A DNA stretch of 37,556 nucleotides from Rhodospirillales bacterium (GTDB taxonomy: Bacteria; Pseudomonadota; Alphaproteobacteria; BOG-932; Roseiterribacteraceae): the NCBI GenBank assembly GCA_003165335.1, contig PLTD01000262.1:1-37556 (forward strand), read 5' to 3'. This document shows positions 32,536 through 37,556 of this stretch, in pieces; positions within the stretch are counted from its first letter, which is position 1, and the number at the start of each line of letters is the position of its first letter. The notes beneath the pieces were generated by a model. It ran no database searches. It was not told the DNA's origin and worked only from the letters and a program-made list of their open reading frames with translations. The position numbers were made by a program, and so were the translations under genes.

Positions 32536-32572
32536 AAACGGCGCTTCTTTCGGGGAAGCGCCGTTTCTTTTT
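32536..32572 (+). terminator. intrinsic terminator of receptor 5
   Basis: AAACGGCGCTTC pairs perfectly with GAAGCGCCGTTT across a 7-base loop, followed by CTTTTT. It ends the array. Confidence 0.9.
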
Positions 32573-32686
32573 GTGCGATGTATTGTCGGCGTAAACCGAT
32601 GCGTTGCCCGCTTTAGAACGTTACTGGTTCAGCTTGATGCACCCGAGAATGCCGGGGCAAGCTCGATACAATATGAACCGAAAATG

Positions 32687-33343
32687 CTAGGCGGAGATTG
32701 CAGCCTTGTTCGGAAACAGTCCGCGTCGCATCAGTTTCGAATAGGCCGAAATAACATATTCGGGCACGTTCTCTTCATTGTCCAAATTCGCATAGCGTTT
32801 GCCCATACAGGCCCGCGCGCCCAACAAAATATGGACGATAACCTCAAGTTCATCGTCTGAATAGCCGTCCGGGTCTTGGGGATCGAATCCGCGTTTCAGC
32901 GCGCGAACATAGCTGGATACGACCCCGTCAATATGGTTCGTATAGGCGTCGGGGGCAAAAAGCTCGGCCTCGTTCTGGATACGAAAGAACTCCGGGACTT
33001 CGTGGAGAACGTCGAAGAAAGCACGACAGCGCTCGACCTCCCGTTGTTCCTCGGATAGCTTGTCGTCGAGCCTTTCGCGCATGGCTTGAACGACGGCTTG
33101 TCCCACAACCGGCAAAAGCTGATCGAGCAAGGCCTGTCGATTCTCAAAATGCAGGTAAAATGTTCCTTGGGCGATACCGGCTTCAGCCGTAATTCTCGCT
33201 ACCGAAGCGCCCGCATAGCCATATTTTCCCACTACTTTAATAGCAGCGGCGAATAGACTGCGCTTTGTCACGATATGTTTTTCGTTGCGACGCAGCTTGA
33301 CCCGCGGACGCTCCGATTCCCCGATGGAGTGTTCCCCAATCAT
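32687..33343 (-). CDS. TetR/AcrR-family transcriptional regulator
   Basis: This 218 aa regulator has a helix-turn-helix domain at about 28-73 (SLFAAAIKVVGKYGYAGASVARITAEAGIAQGTFYLHFENRQALL), a classic TetR signature. Its ligand-binding helical C-terminal domain carries VERCRAFFDVLHEVPEFFRIQNEAELFAP and a C-terminal region typical of regulators sensing small lipophilic molecules or acyl-CoAs; the ligand is not known. It is preceded by about 20 residues of basic extension. The ATG has GGGAGAG nearby. It is transcribed convergently towards receptor 5. Control of the receptor array is possible but only suggested by position. Confidence 0.92.
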   Translation of the reverse strand: MIGEHSIGESERPRVKLRRNEKHIVTKRSLFAAAIKVVGKYGYAGASVARITAEAGIAQGTFYLHFENRQALLDQLLPVVGQAVVQAMRERLDDKLSEEQREVERCRAFFDVLHEVPEFFRIQNEAELFAPDAYTNHIDGVVSSYVRALKRGFDPQDPDGYSDDELEVIVHILLGARACMGKRYANLDNEENVPEYVISAYSKLMRRGLFPNKAAISA

Positions 33344-33553
33344 CGAGAGTCTCTCCCTTTCTCCCCATATTATCTATAGGGATTTTAGCATTAGGGTTCA
33401 ACGTAACAGACTATTCGACAAGGGGAAAAGCTTAATAATACATCTTCAATGTTTCATTATTTACACGTGAATAAGTCGACGACAATGGCAGTAGTAGAGA
33501 AGATAACCTTTAGGTAGACGAACATTCAGTTATGATGTTCAGGCCGCCTGAAA

Positions 33554-33724
33554 TCACAGCGTTCTGAGCGAAATCGATTCGATTAACGAGCGACGCTGCG
33601 ACTTCGAGAGCGTTTTCCAGATCTTGATTTCATGCTTGCTACGCAGACATCCGGTGCAATAGCCGCTTTCCTTGTCGATTTTACAAATATCGACGCAAGG
33701 TGACTTGGGATTTTTCTTGCTCAT
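33554..33724 (-). CDS. DUF1289-family small protein (56 aa)
   Basis: This short gene reads MSKKNPKSPCVDICKIDKES from the ATG at 33724 and ends in SLIESISLRTL. It has the DUF1289 hallmarks: SPCVDICKID followed by GYCTGCLRSKHEIKIWKTLS, giving four cysteines at 10, 14, 23 and 26 in a C-x3-C-x8-C-x2-C pattern that probably binds a metal, and the R-x3-EI-x2-W segment. The function of the family is not established. It begins 24 bp after the dps stop on the same strand, so it is likely cotranscribed with dps; I see no strong ribosome site of its own. Confidence 0.85.
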   Translation of the reverse strand: MSKKNPKSPCVDICKIDKESGYCTGCLRSKHEIKIWKTLSKSQRRSLIESISLRTL

Positions 33725-33748
33725 ATATTTTGATCGCTGGGCGTTGCG

Positions 33749-34231
33749 TTAGCCCGAGATGTGGGCCTCAAGGAACCAAAGCGCCTTGTCGAGGGCCCGT
33801 GAATAGGCAGTGAAGATGTCTGCGGTGTCGGCATCCCCTGCGTCGTCAACCTCGGTTATCGCTGCGCGGACTTGATTGGCAGCCTTTGCGTAACGTTCGA
33901 TCAACGCATGAAGATGATCGTCGGATTTGTAGATATCGGTCGGATAGGACGACAGTGTGGTCGCCTGGGACACGGACTGTGTCGTACCCAGCGCAGTCCC
34001 GCCCAGCTGGACGACCCGCTCAGCCATTGTATCGACGTGCAGATCGATCTCAGTCCTGAAGCCATCGATCATCTCATGCAGTGCGATGAATTGCGGTCCC
34101 TTGATGTTCCAGTGAGCCTGTTTGGTCAAAAGAGCCAGATCGATCCCGTCCGCCAGACGGGCATTCAGAATATCGATTGCCACGCTCTTTGAGTTGGAAT
34201 TCAGGTCGTTGCGGGTCGAATGATATTTCAT
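33749..34231 (-). CDS. dps: Dps ferritin-like DNA-protection protein
   Basis: This 160 aa member of the Dps/ferritin-like family forms a dodecamer that oxidises and stores iron and shields DNA in starvation or oxidative stress. The ferroxidase-site signature is clear: LLTKQAHWNIKGPQFIALHEMIDGFRTEIDLHVDTMAERVVQLGG, with the His, Asp and Glu ligands shared across subunits, followed by the GTALGTTQ loop. The ATG is preceded by GAGG and, 20 bp upstream, by a 12-bp palindrome TTGGCATGCCAA that may be an operator. The DUF1289 gene follows closely. The cation exchanger gene is divergent. Confidence 0.93.
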   Translation of the reverse strand: MKYHSTRNDLNSNSKSVAIDILNARLADGIDLALLTKQAHWNIKGPQFIALHEMIDGFRTEIDLHVDTMAERVVQLGGTALGTTQSVSQATTLSSYPTDIYKSDDHLHALIERYAKAANQVRAAITEVDDAGDADTADIFTAYSRALDKALWFLEAHISG

Positions 34232-34539
34232 GAGGAAGCCTCAAACGGGATTGGCATGCCAACTGAAGGTGGTTGGTCACCCTTAATGCGTCAATAACCC
34301 GCCAAGCCAAGGGGCAGCACCAAAGGTTCCCGATGGGCGCTTGCCAGGGTCTATTCCCAATGGCTATCTAATCGTTATTGGATCGCAGCAACTTCAGGCA
34401 AGGCCTTTGTTCAAGCCACCCCGGGGGCAAGGGGACGGTCTGTGGCAAAGAGGCGTTCTCCCGACCTCGGGCGAGAGACTCGAAATTAACCGTTTGAGCT
34501 GGCAGCGAAGCGACTGACTGTTCAAACCGGCCCCGATGG
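34232..34539. other. 308-bp divergent region between dps and the exchanger gene
   Basis: No gene fits. The notable element is the perfect palindrome TTGGCATGCCAA at 34251-34262. A weaker inverted pair (CCAAT ... ATTGG) lies near 34356-34382. No OxyR or Fur consensus can be assigned by eye. Confidence 0.45.
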
Positions 34540-35541
34540 ATGAGCATGTTTCTGACGCTTTTATTATTCCTCGGATCGGCCGTCGCAATCTATCTGGCGT
34601 GCGAATTCTTCGTGAATGGGGTGGAATGGGTCGGGCAACGTCTCGGCATAGGCCAAACGGCTACTGGTACCATTTTGGCGGCGTTCGGGACGGCCCTGCC
34701 GGAAAGTGTGGTGACGCTGGTTGCCGTTGTGTTTGGAGCTAATGCCGACGAGAAAAATATCGGCGTCGGCGCGGCTCTGGGTGGGCCGCTCGCGCTCAGC
34801 ACGTTGGCCTATTCGGTTGTGGGTTTGACTCTGTTGGGCTCGCGGACCTTGGCCGTGCGGCGCAAAGAAAAGCTGGACGTCGACGCGCATAGGCTCAGCC
34901 GCGATCAAGGGTGGTTTCTGGGCATTTTCGTGTTCAAGATAGCGCTGGGTCTCGTCGCCTTTCAGGGAAAATCCTGGCTGGGTTTTCTCTTCCTCGCAGC
35001 CTATGCACTTTATGTCGTGAAGGAATTGCGGACGCCGACGGACGCTGCGCAGGTCGACGAACTGGAGCCGTTGAAGTTCCGGCCTGGCGATGCCCACCCA
35101 TCGCTTTTTTGGGCAGGCTTGCAGACAAGCGCTGCATTATTCGTGATCTTTATCGCTTCGCGTGTTTTCGTGCATCAGTTCGGCGCTATCGGGCCGTGGC
35201 TTGGAATTCCGCCCCAACCGTTGGCATTGTTGCTCAGCCCGATCGCGACGGAAATGCCGGAAACTATGAATGCCATTATCTGGGTAAGGCAGGGCAAGGA
35301 ACGGCTGGCGCTTTGCAATATCAGCGGAGCAATGATGATCCAGGCGACAATACCCAGCGCACTAGGCCTGTTCTTCACGCCCTGGCTGTTACAGAGGCCG
35401 CTGATTTTGGCCGGCATCGTTACGCTTGCGGCGACCGGGGCATTGTTCGCGATGTTCCGCAGCGGAAAGATTACAGCGATCCGCTTAGCTTGGGCGAGTT
35501 CGCTCTATGTAGTTTTCGCATTGATCCTCTTCCTGGATTAA
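34540..35541 (+). CDS. CaCA-family sodium/calcium-type cation exchanger
   Basis: This 333 aa inner-membrane antiporter has about ten hydrophobic helices and the two inverted alpha-repeats of the Ca2+/cation antiporter family: GQTATGTILAAFGTALPESVVTLVAVVFGANADEKNIGVGAALGGPLALS in the first half and LLLSPIATEMPETMNAIIWVRQGKERLALCNISGAMMIQATIPSALG in the second. The acidic residues in ALPES and EMPET are the expected ion-binding glutamates. A hydrophilic loop (residues about 108-125 and 168-185) separates the halves. It starts at MSMF with a weak ribosome site; the ATG two codons later is equally possible. The transported cation (Ca2+ against Na+ or H+) cannot be told. Confidence 0.9.
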   Translation: MSMFLTLLLFLGSAVAIYLACEFFVNGVEWVGQRLGIGQTATGTILAAFGTALPESVVTLVAVVFGANADEKNIGVGAALGGPLALSTLAYSVVGLTLLGSRTLAVRRKEKLDVDAHRLSRDQGWFLGIFVFKIALGLVAFQGKSWLGFLFLAAYALYVVKELRTPTDAAQVDELEPLKFRPGDAHPSLFWAGLQTSAALFVIFIASRVFVHQFGAIGPWLGIPPQPLALLLSPIATEMPETMNAIIWVRQGKERLALCNISGAMMIQATIPSALGLFFTPWLLQRPLILAGIVTLAATGALFAMFRSGKITAIRLAWASSLYVVFALILFLD

Positions 35542-35662
35542 CAGCAAGAGTCAGGCGCAAGAATTCTCATCCCGCGCATAAAGGGATTTGAGCAGCCTGC
35601 TTAAGTTTATTAAAATTATACAGACACTTACAGGACGCCGACAGCAGTTTTGTAGACGACCT

Positions 35663-35685
35663 GGTAATAATTTGACATTATTACC
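35663..35685 (+). promoter_or_regulatory. perfect inverted repeat around a TTGACA box, upstream of rpfF-like gene
   Basis: GGTAATAAT and ATTATTACC form a perfect 9-bp inverted repeat separated by TTGAC; together with the next A this gives TTGACA, a consensus -35. The position about 115 bp ahead of the gene suggests an operator that would overlap a promoter. The -10 is not obvious. Confidence 0.5.
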
Positions 35686-35800
35686 GCGAACAATTGGGCC
35701 AAACGTGGCTTTCTTATTGTGATTGTCGGTTTTATCTGAACCCACCAGCAAGCCCGTAACTTGTAAAATCCCGTAGTTACCAACCTAAGGAGTCCCGCAA

Positions 35801-36772
35801 ATGACTTATATCCAAAAGAAATTTGGTTTGCCGACGCTTGTTTCCGATGTCTCCGCCGATGCAACACACCAGACATTGGTGCCTGCGCATGTCGAAGTTG
35901 CCGCAAAACAATATGACAATCTCGATGTTCATATCGACCCAGAGGCGCGCACCTATTGGTGCACTATGCTGCCGCAGGGAAGAGGCAGCTTCTCGCCGGG
36001 GTTGCTCAGCGACATGACCGACGTACAGCGCTCAATCAAACAGATGTTCACGGAGCGCGCACATGAAGCGCAGACGCCGTTCGATTATTTCGTCGTCAAC
36101 TCCCGGGTGCCCGGGACGTTCAATTTGGGTGGCGACTTGGGTTTATTTGCCGAAAAAATCCGCGCCGGGGACCGTGAAGCCCTTCGCGACTATGCCTATA
36201 CTTGCATCAAGGTCGTACACACGTCGCATATCTCGTTCGAGGTTCCGGTCGTCACCTTGGCATTGGTGCAGGGCGACGCGCTGGGCGGGGGTTTTGAGTG
36301 CGCGCTGTCTATGGACATGATTGTGGCCGAACGGAGCGCGAAGCTGGGCCTGCCAGAAATTCTTTTCAACCTGTTTCCGGGGATGGGCGCCTATTCCTTC
36401 CTATCGCGCCGGTTGGATGCCGCACGCGCAGAAAAGATGATTCTCAGCGGCCGCGTTTACTCGGCTGAGGAACTGCACGAGATGGGAGTTGTGGATATTC
36501 TGGCCGAGGACGGGGAAGGCGAGCAGGCAGTGCGCGAATATATCGACCGCCATGCCTATAGGCATAACGCCTATCGGGCGGTGTTTGCCGCCCGTAAGCG
36601 CGTCAATCCGGTGACGTTCGAAGAGTTGCGGGATGTAACCGATATCTGGGTCGAGGCTGCCCTTGGTCTCAGCGAAACCGACTTGCGCAGGATGACTCGC
36701 CTGATGTCGGCGCAGGATCGGCGTCGCGCATCGCAGAGTGCGGGCAACGTCTCGGCTCTGTCGGCGGAGTAA
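35801..36772 (+). CDS. rpfF: RpfF-like diffusible signal factor (DSF) synthase, crotonase family
   Basis: This 323 aa enoyl-CoA-hydratase/crotonase-fold protein matches the RpfF branch, which makes cis-2-unsaturated fatty acid signals (DSF) from acyl-ACP by dehydration and thioester cleavage. Family landmarks: MLPQGRGSFSPGLLSDM near residue 60, the N-terminal DVHIDPEARTYWCTM, then VQGDALGGGFECALSMDMIVAE and KLGLPEILFNLFPGMGAYSFLSRRL, which hold the two catalytic glutamates (in GFECAL and LPEILF). The C-terminal helical part LTRLMSAQDRR is retained. AAGGAG lies 8 bases before the ATG. It converges with a hybrid kinase gene whose visible part is receiver plus HPt, the layout of rpfF with rpfC. 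The enzyme identity is well supported; the signal molecule is not known. Confidence 0.87.
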   Translation: MTYIQKKFGLPTLVSDVSADATHQTLVPAHVEVAAKQYDNLDVHIDPEARTYWCTMLPQGRGSFSPGLLSDMTDVQRSIKQMFTERAHEAQTPFDYFVVNSRVPGTFNLGGDLGLFAEKIRAGDREALRDYAYTCIKVVHTSHISFEVPVVTLALVQGDALGGGFECALSMDMIVAERSAKLGLPEILFNLFPGMGAYSFLSRRLDAARAEKMILSGRVYSAEELHEMGVVDILAEDGEGEQAVREYIDRHAYRHNAYRAVFAARKRVNPVTFEELRDVTDIWVEAALGLSETDLRRMTRLMSAQDRRRASQSAGNVSALSAE

Positions 36773-36832
36773 CGAACCATCTGCGGGATATATCGGCGAC
36801 CGAATACGGGCGGCCGCCGATATCGGGCGAAA

Positions 36833-36868
36833 CCGGCAAGGGACGAACGGGGTCCCTTGCCGGGTTTT
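36833..36868. terminator. strong terminator between rpfF-like and kinase genes
   Basis: A perfect 12-bp stem (CCGGCAAGGGAC with GTCCCTTGCCGG, 7-base loop) is followed by G and TTTT on the plus strand. It ends the rpfF-like transcript and lies at the end of the convergent kinase gene as well. Confidence 0.9.
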
Positions 36869-36896
36869 GCTCAATAGAGTCCATTCGCGAGACGAT

Positions 36897-37556
36897 TCAA
36901 TGCATGCTTTCCGACTGAGCCGAGGCGGCCTGGTGCTGAAGCAGCGCCTGACGGACCCGATCCAGTTCGGCTGTCAGCCGTTCTGCATGCCGGTGTCCAT
37001 CCAATTGCAATTCCATTTCGCTGATCTGCCGCCACTGAAGGCATAGGTCATAAAGCCCCTTCGCCCCGATATTGGCGGCGCCGCTCCGCAGGGCATGAGC
37101 CTGATCGCGGAACAACTTCACATCGACAGCTTCTGCCGCCGCCGCGATTTCGGCGACAAGCACCCCGGCGTCGTTCACGAACTCCTTTATCAAATCCGCA
37201 AGGAACGACTTGCCACCCAGCGTTTCCAATTCGGCCAACACACGCATGTCGATGGCCGGAAGAGGGCTCGCCGGCCGGAACCTTGGGTGGGACGCGATAT
37301 CGGTAACAGGCGGTGAGAACGCGGCAATAGATACAATGTCGGTCGGGTCTTTGGGCACCATAGTGTCGATGATTTCCAACAATCGCGCCGGTTCGACCGG
37401 CTTGGTGATGCAGGCGTCCATACCGGCGTCGGAACAGCGCTGAGCGACCTCCGGTGTTATGTCGGCGGTCAGCGCAATGATTGGGACATGCGGCAGGCCA
37501 AGCGATGTGAAGCGAAAGAGTTTGGTAGCCTCCAGCCCGTTCATCACCGGCATATT
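36897..37556 (-). CDS. hybrid histidine kinase, C-terminal receiver + HPt part (RpfC-like), partial
   Basis: The gene runs off the right end of the window; 220 codons are seen. The visible part starts inside a receiver domain (NMPVMNGLEATKLFR...VPIIALTADITPEVAQRCSDAGMDACITKPVEPARLLEII). Its phospho-accepting Asp should lie just outside the window. A linker of about 45 residues follows, then an HPt domain with the phosphorylatable His in DQAHALRSGAANIGAKGLYDLC (about residue 155 of the visible part). Receiver followed by C-terminal HPt is the tail order of the DSF sensor RpfC, and the gene converges with the rpfF-like gene as in Xanthomonas. The sensor and kinase domains are not in view, so RpfC identity is an inference; other hybrid kinases share this tail. 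Confidence 0.8.
   Translation of the reverse strand, partial: NMPVMNGLEATKLFRFTSLGLPHVPIIALTADITPEVAQRCSDAGMDACITKPVEPARLLEIIDTMVPKDPTDIVSIAAFSPPVTDIASHPRFRPASPLPAIDMRVLAELETLGGKSFLADLIKEFVNDAGVLVAEIAAAAEAVDVKLFRDQAHALRSGAANIGAKGLYDLCLQWRQISEMELQLDGHRHAERLTAELDRVRQALLQHQAASAQSESMH

Noticed and set aside
34356-34382. OxyR-like site between dps and the exchanger gene
   Set aside because: The CCAAT/ATTGG arms are short, and the spacing does not fit the known OxyR pattern.
34911-35591. Plus-strand frame of 226 codons inside the exchanger gene
   Set aside because: It is a +1 shadow of the exchanger; the translated sequence is Arg/Cys-rich without membrane helices.
1-37556. CRISPR array, prophage, rRNA or tRNA genes
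   Set aside because: No regularly spaced short repeats, phage structural genes, integrase, or rRNA- or tRNA-like sequence were seen.

Overview
The window is a contiguous, GC-rich Gram-negative chromosome segment with ordinary bacterial gene structure and no phage, transposase, CRISPR, rRNA or tRNA signal that I can see. TonB-dependent receptors whose mature N-termini read EEVVVTARRREE, together with an MlaC-type lipid carrier, a DUF1289 protein and a DSF-synthase homologue, suggest an alphaproteobacterium. I cannot fix the genus from sequence alone.

Layout. Positions 1-16400 hold mostly housekeeping and small accessory genes: an MlaC/Ttg2D lipid carrier; a UvrD/PcrA helicase; a GAF / degenerate GGDEF / EAL cyclic-di-GMP phosphodiesterase with a small membrane protein behind it; a periplasmic PQQ-type sugar dehydrogenase; an RhlE-type DEAD-box helicase; a secreted Cys-rich repeat protein; an FMN/3Fe-4S glutamate-synthase-like protein with a DUF4337 protein; a cold-shock protein; an SDR oxidoreductase; a small secreted protein; an NTF2-fold protein; a MAPEG protein; a luciferase-like flavin monooxygenase; and a PH-domain membrane protein.

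Positions 16400-32600 are the striking part. Five complete genes of about 2.8-2.9 kb stand head to tail, plus the 3' remnant of a sixth. Each encodes a full TonB-dependent outer-membrane receptor (signal peptide, TonB-box-like segment, plug, beta-barrel) fused through an Ala/Pro-rich linker to a C-terminal OmpA-like peptidoglycan-binding domain. The receptors split into two subfamilies (copies 1-3 and 4-5), while the OmpA module is almost invariant. Each copy has its own upstream element, a leader with hairpins and its own intrinsic terminator, so they look like separately controlled units. No TonB/ExbB/ExbD or inner-membrane transporter lies beside them.

Positions 32600-37556 hold a TetR regulator, a Dps ferritin-like gene followed by a 56-residue DUF1289 gene, a CaCA-type cation exchanger, and an RpfF-like DSF synthase convergent with the 3' end of a hybrid histidine kinase (receiver plus HPt). 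That convergent rpfF / rpfC-like layout resembles the diffusible-signal-factor quorum-sensing locus of Xanthomonas. The EAL phosphodiesterase at 3.3 kb could work in the same c-di-GMP network, but nothing here proves it.
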